Positions 8,902 to 17,146 of a DNA stretch of 35,740 nucleotides are shown one piece after another (position 1 is the stretch's first letter; each line of letters opens with the position of its first letter). The stretch covers positions 1 to 35,740 of the forward strand of contig JAGGVC010000006.1 in assembly GCA_021158185.1 (NCBI GenBank), written 5' to 3'. The position numbers and the translations under genes are program-made. The notes under the pieces are model-generated. The model did not search any database. It was not told the origin of the DNA and saw nothing but the letters and a program-made list of their open reading frames with translations. Source of the DNA: a bacterium. Its GTDB lineage: Bacteria > 4484-113 > JAGGVC01.

Positions 8902-9786
8902 GTGTGTAAATATTCGCTAAGAACATCCATTGCGGTCGTCCTTGTGATCGCAATTTCGATTTCCAGCTCATTAGCCGAGAAAGATCAGATTCCCGATCGT
9001 TCCAGCCTCAATGAGCCTGATGCGGTTGATGCGACTGGCGAACCGTATACGCACGAAGCCGATTCGGATTGCCTTGAATGTCACAGCGAACTTTTGTCGA
9101 ATATGCCGTCGGTTAGACAATTACGTGACCAAGACTGCGAATCATGCCACTCGCGATCGTTTATCCGCGCAAATCTAACAGATTGGACGCACGCAATCAG
9201 CGATGCAATGCTTGCTGGAACAGAGTGTGGAAACTGTCATTCAGTTGCCGACGGCGGCAAAATTGAACTCGTTGATACCGGCAACGATCTATGCGCAGAT
9301 TGCCACTCTGACAGCTTGGATGAATTTATGCTGTTGAGCAATCATCCGCTGTACGAGGGGCTCGTTGAATGCCGCGACTGCCACCCAGTTCATCGTGAAT
9401 GGCGTGTAGCTCTTACATGTACCGATGTTGAATTCTATATGCCAGGTGTTCTTCAGTGGCACGATCCGCTCAGTCAGAATGAATCGTGTCTCGCATGTCA
9501 TCAGTACCTGATGCTGACGGATCTTTACCAAAGTGAATTCGTAATTGCAAACACGATGAATCTGCATAAGGTGCATTGTGAACAAGGCTTTGCGGCCTGC
9601 GTGGAATGCCACCGCCCGCATGGTTCATATTCTCCAAGCCTCATCCGCAGCAAGCTTGAAGATAGCGAATATCTCACTTTTATTGGGGGTGACGGATGGG
9701 GTACGTGCTCAACAACCTGCCATTCCGAGCCTCACATTCAGAGGCGATACGGATCCGATCCCGAAGCTCTTTCTTACTTGCCTTAG
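8902..9786 (+). CDS. Secreted multiheme cytochrome c: seven CXXCH plus one CX3CH
   Basis: Signal peptide SLRTSIAVVLVIAISISSSLAE; motifs CLECH, CESCH, CGNCH, CADCH, CRDCH, CLACH, CVECH and CSTTCH. Confidence 0.88.
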   Translation: MCKYSLRTSIAVVLVIAISISSSLAEKDQIPDRSSLNEPDAVDATGEPYTHEADSDCLECHSELLSNMPSVRQLRDQDCESCHSRSFIRANLTDWTHAISDAMLAGTECGNCHSVADGGKIELVDTGNDLCADCHSDSLDEFMLLSNHPLYEGLVECRDCHPVHREWRVALTCTDVEFYMPGVLQWHDPLSQNESCLACHQYLMLTDLYQSEFVIANTMNLHKVHCEQGFAACVECHRPHGSYSPSLIRSKLEDSEYLTFIGGDGWGTCSTTCHSEPHIQRRYGSDPEALSYLP

Positions 9787-9833
9787 CACGTCCGAAAAAC
9801 GCGCGATGCTCCGAATCAGCATTTTCCTGACGT

Positions 9834-10817
9834 TCAGGGCTTGAGCAAAATTTTACCGAATCCAATTCCATCCTTGATTGCGCGCCATGCCGCTGGCGCT
9901 TCATCGAGAGAAAATCTAGAGCCGATTATCGGTTTCAGCGAGCCCTTAGTGATATGGACGAGCAAATCATCCTCAGCCCTTTTCAGGAGAGCTGGTGATT
10001 CTCTGAGAGTCATCATTGTGAAACCCAGGATGCCTGTAGCGTTCGCTATGAGCGAAGCAAAATCGACGACTGGCGGTTTGCGGCTGACCGCGCCGTAAAC
10101 AACAACGCGGCCAAGCGGTTTAAGTGCCTTCATAAGAGACATCGTTGTATCTCCTCCCACAGCGTCAAAGGCGTGGTCCGCACCACCGAGTTGCCTGATC
10201 GTATCGACGAGGTCTGATTTCTCAGAATTGATAACATGGTCAGCCCCGAGCAACTTCAACCGCTCGATCTTCTCGTCGCTCCTCGTTGTTGCGATAACGG
10301 TGGCGCCGAACGATTTGGCAAGTTGCACCGCAATGTGTCCCACGCCGCCGGATGCAGCAGTAATCACAACTGTCTCACCGGGCTTGACATCGAGAAGATG
10401 AATCAAGCCGCCCCAGGCGGTAAGTCCGGCAAGCCAGAAACCCCCGGCATCCTCATCCGAGAACTGATCGGGAGTCTTATGCAGATCATCAGGATAACAG
10501 GTCACGAATTCAGCAAATGAGCCTTGAACACGCCCGAATCCGACGCTCCCCTGGCGAAACGTAACGCGATCGCCGGGCTTGTAATCGGTGATGGACGAGC
10601 CGACAACATCGATGACTCCCGCGCCTTCAAATCCTGGCTGATAGGGCAGGGGGGGCTTTCTGAAATAATATCCGGCAGTAATCAAAACATCGACCGGATT
10701 CAATCCTGCCGCCTTAACTCGAACAAGAACTTCGCCGTCAGCAGGCTCAGGCTTTGGAATATCAACAACTCTTAAGATATTCTCGTTTCCAAGTTCGTCA
10801 AAGCGAATCGCCTTCAT
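9834..10817 (-). CDS. Zinc-independent MDR family oxidoreductase (quinone oxidoreductase-like)
   Basis: MKAIRFDELGNENILRVVDIPKPEPADGEVLVRVKAAGLNPVDVLI, VVITAASGGVGHIAVQLAKSFGATVIATTRS; SD GAGGT upstream. Confidence 0.92.
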   Translation of the reverse strand: MKAIRFDELGNENILRVVDIPKPEPADGEVLVRVKAAGLNPVDVLITAGYYFRKPPLPYQPGFEGAGVIDVVGSSITDYKPGDRVTFRQGSVGFGRVQGSFAEFVTCYPDDLHKTPDQFSDEDAGGFWLAGLTAWGGLIHLLDVKPGETVVITAASGGVGHIAVQLAKSFGATVIATTRSDEKIERLKLLGADHVINSEKSDLVDTIRQLGGADHAFDAVGGDTTMSLMKALKPLGRVVVYGAVSRKPPVVDFASLIANATGILGFTMMTLRESPALLKRAEDDLLVHITKGSLKPIIGSRFSLDEAPAAWRAIKDGIGFGKILLKP

Positions 10818-11015
10818 CTTTGTACCTCATAAGAACACGGGATCGGTAAGCAATTTTACACGAAGAAAAACGATAAGGCGAACGATGAACCCACGAATGA
10901 ATATGCAATAGCGAAAGGAAGTGCTGCAAAATACATCGTTACACGGTAACCACAAACGATAAAGAGTGTACTAGATCTGATGCGAATGTTGATCGTCGCT
11001 GCAACAACGCTGGTT

Positions 11016-11411
11016 CTATGACGTCAGCTTGTCGAGCGTTACTTCGCCTAAGGATGTACGAATATCTTTATCCAAGCGTTTCCAGATCGGGTGTGCAGTG
11101 CATGTGGCCATTAGAACGCATTTTGGAGGTTTTTCCATACATGGAACAAGTTCAATCGGGCCGTGAATGGTCTCAACGATTTCAAGAAGCGATACGGTTT
11201 CGGGATCGCATGAAAGCTGATAGCCTCCCTTGAAGCCGCGATAGCTCCTTACGTAGCCCCGCTGTTTTAATGTTCGAATTACCTGTTCCAGGAATCGATA
11301 GGGAATATTTAGTTTTTCGGAAAGCTCTCTCGCAGAGATCGTTTTGTCTCTGTTCTTGGCCAGAGTTATCAGAACCCTAACCGCGTAGTCAGCTCTTCTT
11401 GAAATCTTAAT
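11016..11411 (-). CDS. Rrf2/IscR-type transcriptional regulator with putative ATT start (not in ORF track)
   Basis: Minus-strand reading from ATT at 11411: (M)KISRRADYAVRVLITLAKNRDKTISARELSEKLNIPYRFLEQVIRTLKQRGYVRSYRGFKGGYQLSCDPETVSLLEIVETIHGPIELVPCMEKPPKCVLMATCTAHPIWKRLDKDIRTSLGEVTLDKLTS*. wHTH plus CX6CX5C Fe-S ligand motif. In-frame TAA immediately precedes ATT; AGGAG lies 11 nt upstream. Confidence 0.85.
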   Translation of the reverse strand: MKISRRADYAVRVLITLAKNRDKTISARELSEKLNIPYRFLEQVIRTLKQRGYVRSYRGFKGGYQLSCDPETVSLLEIVETIHGPIELVPCMEKPPKCVLMATCTAHPIWKRLDKDIRTSLGEVTLDKLTS

Positions 11412-11574
11412 TTAGAATCACGCTCCTGAAAGTGGTAAATGAACGAAAAACACGAAGCACAAGTGATTTCAAATTTTATCTAAACGATACAAAATGTCAA
11501 TAAATTGCGTGTCCATAATCAGGATGCTTAGATATCCTGCAGAAAACTGGCTTGTGCGTTATAATAAAATTGTT

Positions 11575-13560
11575 ATGAAAGGTAATTCACAAATTCTGGG
11601 TTTTGTCGTCCTCGTTGTTGTTTTTCACGTTTTTCTTGCCGGCATCTGTCGGGCTAGTGAACCAGTCAGGCTTGGGGTTCTTGAATTCGAGAACATCACA
11701 GGTGATTCAGAGTTTAACTGGGTAAGCCGCGGCATACAGGAATCACTGTCGTCCAAGCTGGCAGCGCTTCCGAATGTAATCGTTATTGAGCGTGGCCAGA
11801 TAAACAAAATACTTGAAGAGCAGCGGCTTCAGATGTCAGGATTCGTAGATACGGACACTGCCGTCGAGGTTGGCAAGGTCATAGGCATAAAAAAGGCCGT
11901 GACAGGAAGCTATCAGGTATCATCTTCGTCAATCCTGATTAACGCACGAATCATCGATGTCGAGACAGCTGAAACAAATGAAGGATTCGAGGTGCAGGGC
12001 GGTGTTGACGACATTTTTTCTCATTACTCTAGGCTTGCCACCGATTTGTCCGGTTCATTCGGCGACGAGGCAGGCGCACAAGGCAGCGAGACGCATACTA
12101 TTGCTCAGCCTGCGCAGCAGGAAATTGCCCGACAGGATACGACCAGTTTCAGCGCGTACGAGTATTACATCAAAGCAAACGAAGTAGCATTCGGCTCGGA
12201 TTCATGGATCACTGCGATGATCGATATGATCGATAAGGGCAAGGAGATAGATGAATCGGAAGAGATCAACAGGGAGGCTGTAGAGCTTTTTGAGAAAGCT
12301 GTTGACATCGATCCGAACTACGCCCGCGCCTGGGCTCTTCTCGCGCTAGGCTACTCCTCTCTGCAAGATTATACGTCTTCTGAGAACGCAATGCGAACAG
12401 CATTGTCGCTGGCATCGGACGATCCCTTCATCCTATGCACAGAGGGACTGTTCCGCTCTTTCGTATCCGAACGAACCGGCGGCTCTACGAAGGCGTTGGC
12501 AGCGTTTAAGCAGGTTCGTCGCGATTTCCCGGGCACATATTATGCCGGGCTCAGCAGTCTTTTCATTGTGCTAATCGAATTGACCGAAGATGAAGAATGG
12601 ATGCTTGCACATACAGGTGAAGGGCTTTCTCTTCTTACAGATGCTCGCGCGAATATGCCCGAAGCTGGATTTGTCCGCGCATTTCACGGAATGTTCGCTA
12701 TAGTCAAGCTGTTTACAGAGCTTGAATCAACGTTCACCGATGAAAATATCGAGCTTGCCGTAGTATCCGATGCAAAATCCCGGTTAGATACGGCAGTGAA
12801 TGACATCGATAAGTACGTTCAAGCGTATCCAGGAAGCATGATCGCGCCTGATATTGGCACGTTCCTTCCTGACGCAAAGGCCCTTCAATCAATGTTCAGC
12901 GCGCTTGAGGTTGTTCTTACGATTCAGGAAAGAGCAGGAGGCGACCCAAGCGGGATTTCATCGATTCCTGAAAACGAACGAATGAAATACAAAGATCGGC
13001 TTGCAAGAGATTCGCGCGCTATGCAGGAATACGTGAACGCCTATCCGTATGGAATGCTCGTTGATACGATCAATGCAGATGTTCTTCCTGCTGTAGATGT
13101 GTTTATTCAAAGCCTTGAAGGTGGAGGCAGCTATCCACAGGGAGGCGGAATGCAGGGCAGCGGCCAGGAGTTTTACAACCAGCCCAGCCTGAGCCTTGAT
13201 GACGGCATCATTGCCGCGTCTGACCTGATTATCAACGATGATCCCTGGTCGGCTATGGATATTCTTGTCGAACTCGACGAGGCATATCCTGATGTTTACG
13301 ACGTTTACTACCTTATGGTGCTTGCGATGATTGGTGTCGAAGACTACGAATCCTCCGCTGAGTTGTTGTTTACGATCACGGATTTGTGGCCAAATGAGCC
13401 TGATCCTTACTACTGGCTTGGCGCGATATACGACTACTCAGACGATCCGGTAACAGCCTATGACTATTACCTCGCTTATTTGTCTTTAGCCCCGGACGGT
13501 CAGTTTGCTGAAGATGCGTACAATCGCGCTCTTGAAATCGAGTCGTATTACAGTTACTGA
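11575..13560 (+). CDS. CsgG-like N-terminal domain plus TPR repeats, exported
   Basis: Signal segment ILGFVVLVVVFHVFLAGICRAS; VRLGVLEFENITGDSEFNWVSRGIQESLSSKLAALPNVIVIERGQINKILEEQRLQMSGF..VGKVIGIKKAVTGSYQ.....ARIIDVETAE (CsgG/FlgO-like); TPR units after it. ORF opens at 11494; ATG 11575 starts the signal peptide. Confidence 0.8.
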   Translation: MKGNSQILGFVVLVVVFHVFLAGICRASEPVRLGVLEFENITGDSEFNWVSRGIQESLSSKLAALPNVIVIERGQINKILEEQRLQMSGFVDTDTAVEVGKVIGIKKAVTGSYQVSSSSILINARIIDVETAETNEGFEVQGGVDDIFSHYSRLATDLSGSFGDEAGAQGSETHTIAQPAQQEIARQDTTSFSAYEYYIKANEVAFGSDSWITAMIDMIDKGKEIDESEEINREAVELFEKAVDIDPNYARAWALLALGYSSLQDYTSSENAMRTALSLASDDPFILCTEGLFRSFVSERTGGSTKALAAFKQVRRDFPGTYYAGLSSLFIVLIELTEDEEWMLAHTGEGLSLLTDARANMPEAGFVRAFHGMFAIVKLFTELESTFTDENIELAVVSDAKSRLDTAVNDIDKYVQAYPGSMIAPDIGTFLPDAKALQSMFSALEVVLTIQERAGGDPSGISSIPENERMKYKDRLARDSRAMQEYVNAYPYGMLVDTINADVLPAVDVFIQSLEGGGSYPQGGGMQGSGQEFYNQPSLSLDDGIIAASDLIINDDPWSAMDILVELDEAYPDVYDVYYLMVLAMIGVEDYESSAELLFTITDLWPNEPDPYYWLGAIYDYSDDPVTAYDYYLAYLSLAPDGQFAEDAYNRALEIESYYSY

Positions 13561-13563
13561 TTG

Positions 13564-14109
13564 CTAGCTGCCGTTTTTCACGAGTGCGGCTCCGCGCCCC
13601 AGTGCTTCAACGTTAAGCGGAATAAGCTTGTGCCTGTGTTCCGGCAGGAGTTTCTTCAATGCCATTTCGAGTGATTCCGTCTTAACAAGGTTCATTGCTT
13701 CATTAAGTCCGCCGAGAGCCACCATTCCAGCAAAGACCAGATTTCCAAGCTCCTTTGCAACCCCTGCGGTGTCGAGATAGAAGCTCTTGATATCATCGCG
13801 CTTCGATACATCCGATATAAGGGAACTGTTGACTATAAGCGTACCACCGGGCTTAATTTTCGGCTCAAACTTGTGGAAGCTTGGAAGATTCATTACCATC
13901 ACGGCGCCCGGTGTATCGGTCGTCGGGCTACCGATGACATCATCACTGATTATCACATTGCAGTTGGCTGTGCCGCCGCGCATCTCAGGACCATAAGATG
14001 GAATCCAGGCGACGTTTTTGTCCTCAATCATACCCGCATACGCAAGCGTCATTCCAAGCGTCATGATGCCCTGACCGCCGAATCCTGCGAAAATCATTTC
14101 GACAAGCAT
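13564..14109 (-). CDS. 2-oxoacid:ferredoxin oxidoreductase, gamma subunit
   Basis: MIFAGFGGQGIMTLGMTLAYAG..KNVAWIPSYGPEMRGGTANCNVIIS is the POR/KOR gamma signature. ORF extends to 14133. Confidence 0.9.
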   Translation of the reverse strand: MLVEMIFAGFGGQGIMTLGMTLAYAGMIEDKNVAWIPSYGPEMRGGTANCNVIISDDVIGSPTTDTPGAVMVMNLPSFHKFEPKIKPGGTLIVNSSLISDVSKRDDIKSFYLDTAGVAKELGNLVFAGMVALGGLNEAMNLVKTESLEMALKKLLPEHRHKLIPLNVEALGRGAALVKNGS

Positions 14110-14219
14110 ACTTTCCTCCAATTCTAAATCCAAACAGCGATCACGCTGATCGATGTGAATTTACTTCATCTTTTCACGAGCCTGCCATCCCTCGTGGAAG
14201 GGCAGGGAGGTGAGTGGTC

Positions 14220-15011
14220 TTACTTCTTGCTCTTATCAGCGAAGACATCTTTGTAAACACCGAGCGGGAAAGCCTTCACCATTTCTTCATCTATGAATTT
14301 ATTGGCTTCCTGCGGTGTTTTGCGCCAGTTTGTGTTGCAGTTGGAAAGGATTTCCACAATGCCAAACCCTTTCTTTTCAATCTGAGAACGAAATGCCTTC
14401 TTCATATATGCTTTGGCTTTAAGAATATTCCTGGGTGAGCTGGATGAACCGCGAGCTGCAAAAGCAACACCGTCCAGGTTGGCGAGAATTTCAACCATCC
14501 GAATCGGCCCGCCTGCTAAGATCGGATCACGACCGAGCGGTGAAGTAGTTGTAACCATATTCTCAAGAGTTGTTGGCGCCATCTGGCCGCCGGTCATCCC
14601 GTATATCGCATTATTTACGAAGATAACCGTAATCTGCTCACCACGGTTGGCGGCGTGCATAATTTCAGCCATGCCGATGCTTGCAAGGTCACCGTCTCCC
14701 TGGTAAGAGAACACAAATGCGTCAGGATGCGCACGTTTCACACCTGTAGCAGTTGCCGGTGCTCGTCCATGTGCACAGCTAATGAAATCACAGTCAAAGA
14801 ACCAGTAGCTGAAAACACTGCATCCAACGCTGGCCATTCCGATCGCGCGATCCTGTACGCCGAACTCGTCGATCAGCTCTGCAACGAGCCTGTGAATAAC
14901 CCCATGTCCGCACCCAGGGCAGTATGTGAATCCCCGTTTAGTGAGTGATTTCGGACGATCAAAAACCAGCTTTTCTTGAACAGGCTCAGCGATTGTCTTT
15001 ACATCAGACAT
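14220..15011 (-). CDS. 2-oxoacid:ferredoxin oxidoreductase, beta (TPP-binding) subunit
   Basis: YCPGCGHGVIHRLVAELIDEF, SVGCSVF, HGRAPATATGVKRAHPDAFVFSYQGDGDLASIGMAEIMHAANRGE, VFVNNAIYGMTGGQMAPTT. Confidence 0.93.
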   Translation of the reverse strand: MSDVKTIAEPVQEKLVFDRPKSLTKRGFTYCPGCGHGVIHRLVAELIDEFGVQDRAIGMASVGCSVFSYWFFDCDFISCAHGRAPATATGVKRAHPDAFVFSYQGDGDLASIGMAEIMHAANRGEQITVIFVNNAIYGMTGGQMAPTTLENMVTTTSPLGRDPILAGGPIRMVEILANLDGVAFAARGSSSSPRNILKAKAYMKKAFRSQIEKKGFGIVEILSNCNTNWRKTPQEANKFIDEEMVKAFPLGVYKDVFADKSKK

Positions 15012-15020
15012 ATAAACCTC

Positions 15021-16142
15021 CTATCGAATCGGCGTCCAGGCCGTTTTCGGGTTGTTCGGATCTTTATCTATGGCGCACACAAACTCCTCGATCTCCGCCG
15101 GTGTAAATAACAAGCCACCATGCTTCCCTGCAAAATGGATAGGCGTCTTATCGCCTATCGCCAGACGAACATCTTCAACCATTTGCCCCCAGTTCATTTC
15201 AAGAACGAGAATTGCCTTGTAGTTCGATGCAATTTCGTTAAGGATTCTGTAGGGATAGGGCCAAAGACTAATCGTTCGCAGCATTCCCGCTTTGACTTTT
15301 CCTTCTTCGCGTAAGTGTCTGATTGCTGTTCTCGCCACCCGTGAGGAATTTCCATAGGAAACGATAAGAATATCTGCGTCTTCGGTTCTGAATTCTTCGT
15401 AGTACTGAACTTCTCTGCGGATGCGGTCGTACTTGTCTATCAGCTTCAAGTGCATCTGAGCCATATCTTCTGGCTCAAGGTAGATCGTCGTATGCACATT
15501 CCTTTCGCGCTTGTCCTGTCCAAGGCCTACCGCCCAATCCTTCTTTGGTGCATCTTTTGCGGGAATTGTAGCGAGGTCAACCGGTTCCATCATCTGACCG
15601 ATAACTCCGTCTGAAAGGATGAGCGAAGGATTCCGATATTCATCCGCAAGATCGAACGCCTTGTAAGTAAGCTGTGCCATTTCTTGAACGCTGGCAGGCG
15701 CGAGCGTGATAGTACGATAATCGCCGTGCCCGCCGCCCCGCGTTGCCTGGAAGTAATCGCCCTGGTGTGGTGCAATGTTTCCAAGTCCCGGTCCGCAACG
15801 CACTACATTCGCAATAACACAGGGAAGCTCAGCCATAGCGATGTAGCTGATTCCTTCTTGCTTGAGCGATATCCCAGGCGATGAACTCGATGTCATCGCT
15901 CTTACTCCCGCCGCCGCGGCGCCGAACACCATGTTAATCGCTGCGATTTCACTTTCGGCTTGAATGAAGCTTCCACCAGCTTTAGGCATGTGGAACGACA
16001 TATACTCGGTTGCCTCATTCTGAGGCGTAATCGGGTAACCGTAATATGCACGCGCACCGGACCTGATGGCGCCAAGACACATTGCATGATTTCCCTTCAT
16101 TAACTCTCGTTGTGATTCACTCACTGCCATATCCTCCTGCAA
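15021..16142 (-). CDS. 2-oxoacid:ferredoxin oxidoreductase, alpha subunit
   Basis: LMKGNHAMCLGAIRSGARAYYGYPITPQNEATEYMS, QAESEIAAINMVFGAAAAGVRAMTSSSSPGISLKQEGISYIAMAELPCVI. Confidence 0.93.
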   Translation of the reverse strand: MQEDMAVSESQRELMKGNHAMCLGAIRSGARAYYGYPITPQNEATEYMSFHMPKAGGSFIQAESEIAAINMVFGAAAAGVRAMTSSSSPGISLKQEGISYIAMAELPCVIANVVRCGPGLGNIAPHQGDYFQATRGGGHGDYRTITLAPASVQEMAQLTYKAFDLADEYRNPSLILSDGVIGQMMEPVDLATIPAKDAPKKDWAVGLGQDKRERNVHTTIYLEPEDMAQMHLKLIDKYDRIRREVQYYEEFRTEDADILIVSYGNSSRVARTAIRHLREEGKVKAGMLRTISLWPYPYRILNEIASNYKAILVLEMNWGQMVEDVRLAIGDKTPIHFAGKHGGLLFTPAEIEEFVCAIDKDPNNPKTAWTPIR

Positions 16143-16160
16143 GACCCTTTACTCAGAATC

Positions 16161-16370
16161 CTACTTATATACACGAATCGCAACATCCGGGCAGATGATG
16201 GCGCATAGCATGCATCCGGTGCACTTGTCCTCCGGATCAACATACTCGACCGGATAATACCCCATTTGGTTGATTTCAGTTTTAGTAAACAACACTAACC
16301 CGTGCGGGCACGCCGGAACACAAAGTTGGCAGCCCTTGCAGGACTCCTTAATGACCTCGATTCTGGGCAT
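16161..16370 (-). CDS. 2x[4Fe-4S] ferredoxin subunit (delta) of the 2-oxoacid oxidoreductase
   Basis: MPRIEVIKESCKGCQLCVPACPHGLV....CTGCMLCAIICPDVAIRVYK; two CX2CX2CX3CP clusters; SD AGGGAG upstream of ATG 16370. Confidence 0.93.
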   Translation of the reverse strand: MPRIEVIKESCKGCQLCVPACPHGLVLFTKTEINQMGYYPVEYVDPEDKCTGCMLCAIICPDVAIRVYK

Positions 16371-16444
16371 ATCAATCTCCCTTTGGACAACTTGATACGG
16401 TTTGGAGGCCTTAACGGAAATTCTCAAGGCACCCCTGAAAGTTT

Positions 16445-16460
16445 GCGAAGTCACTTTCGC
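16445..16460 (-). promoter_or_regulatory. Hairpin GCGAA-N6-TTCGC at predicted 5' end of the oxidoreductase mRNA
   Basis: Perfect 5-bp inverted repeat. Predicted +1 (16460) follows from -10 TATTAT at 16467-16472 and -35 TTGCGA at 16490-16495 on the minus strand (17-nt spacer). Confidence 0.45.
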
Positions 16461-16466
16461 GTTGAC

Positions 16467-16495
16467 ATAATATCATGTGCAACGTAATTTCGCAA
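16467..16495 (-). promoter_or_regulatory. Sigma70-like promoter of the oxidoreductase operon (TTGCGA-N17-TATTAT, minus strand)
   Basis: Reverse complement reads TTGCGA AATTACGTTGCACATGA TATTAT. Confidence 0.5.
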
Positions 16496-16530
16496 GCACT
16501 TGTGAAAAAAGATACGCACATCACAAGTGC
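16496..16530. repeat. Perfect 10-bp inverted repeat GCACTTGTGA-N15-TCACAAGTGC
   Basis: Arms 16496-16505 and 16521-16530, directly upstream of the predicted -35. Confidence 0.7.
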
Positions 16531-16808
16531 ATATTTTATTCGAATTTTCGTTCATGTTAATGCTCTGAAATACTTGAGACCGCTGTTCCAAAGATTCTAT
16601 TTCGCGCATAAACATATGAAGAGACAAGCCATTCGGGGCAGGGCACTAATCTGCTATCGTAGTTGATATCACAGCTGCGTATACTGCGCTTGTTGAAAGC
16701 CAATGACGCGCACCAAGAACTCATTTTGTCCGCCCAAAATGGCTTGAAGAATCAATGCGTCAAAAAGAAGGGCGAAATGACATCCAATCAAATTGAGATG
16801 CAAGCTAA

Positions 16809-17039
16809 ATGCAAGATCAACGCCAAACCGGTCTTCTCAACGGAAAAGCTGAATTCATATTCGCACGAAAAGGGCAGAGTTATACGCACCACCATAATTC
16901 TCAGAGATATTTTTACACCTTCGTCGTTGCGCATAAGGTATATTATGTTACATTACCGAATCGACAAGGGACTTTTTATGAATCGCTATTGGAAGATAGA
17001 ATTCTTGCCTATATGATCTTCTCTGGATTCTGCTATTAA
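16809..17039 (+). CDS. Candidate small orphan protein (76 aa), uncertain
   Basis: MQDQRQTGLLNGKAEFIFARKGQSYTHHHNSQRYFYTFVVAHKVYYVTLPNRQGTFYESLLEDRILAYMIFSGFCY has protein-like composition in an otherwise empty gap. No family recognised and no clear SD. Confidence 0.3.
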   Translation: MQDQRQTGLLNGKAEFIFARKGQSYTHHHNSQRYFYTFVVAHKVYYVTLPNRQGTFYESLLEDRILAYMIFSGFCY

Positions 17040-17146
17040 GTACTAATGATGCTTGAAATTGCGCGCGCTGGTATGTATGTCTTTGTTAGTTGTCGTCGCT
17101 GGGCTCAGATGCACTGGCATTACTCTGAATTGTATGAGAAAATCCC

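Noticed and set aside
9810-9845. CCTGA-CGT-TCAGG hairpin between convergent cytochrome and MDR genes
   Set aside because: 5-bp stem with a minimal loop and no clear U-tract; could be chance.
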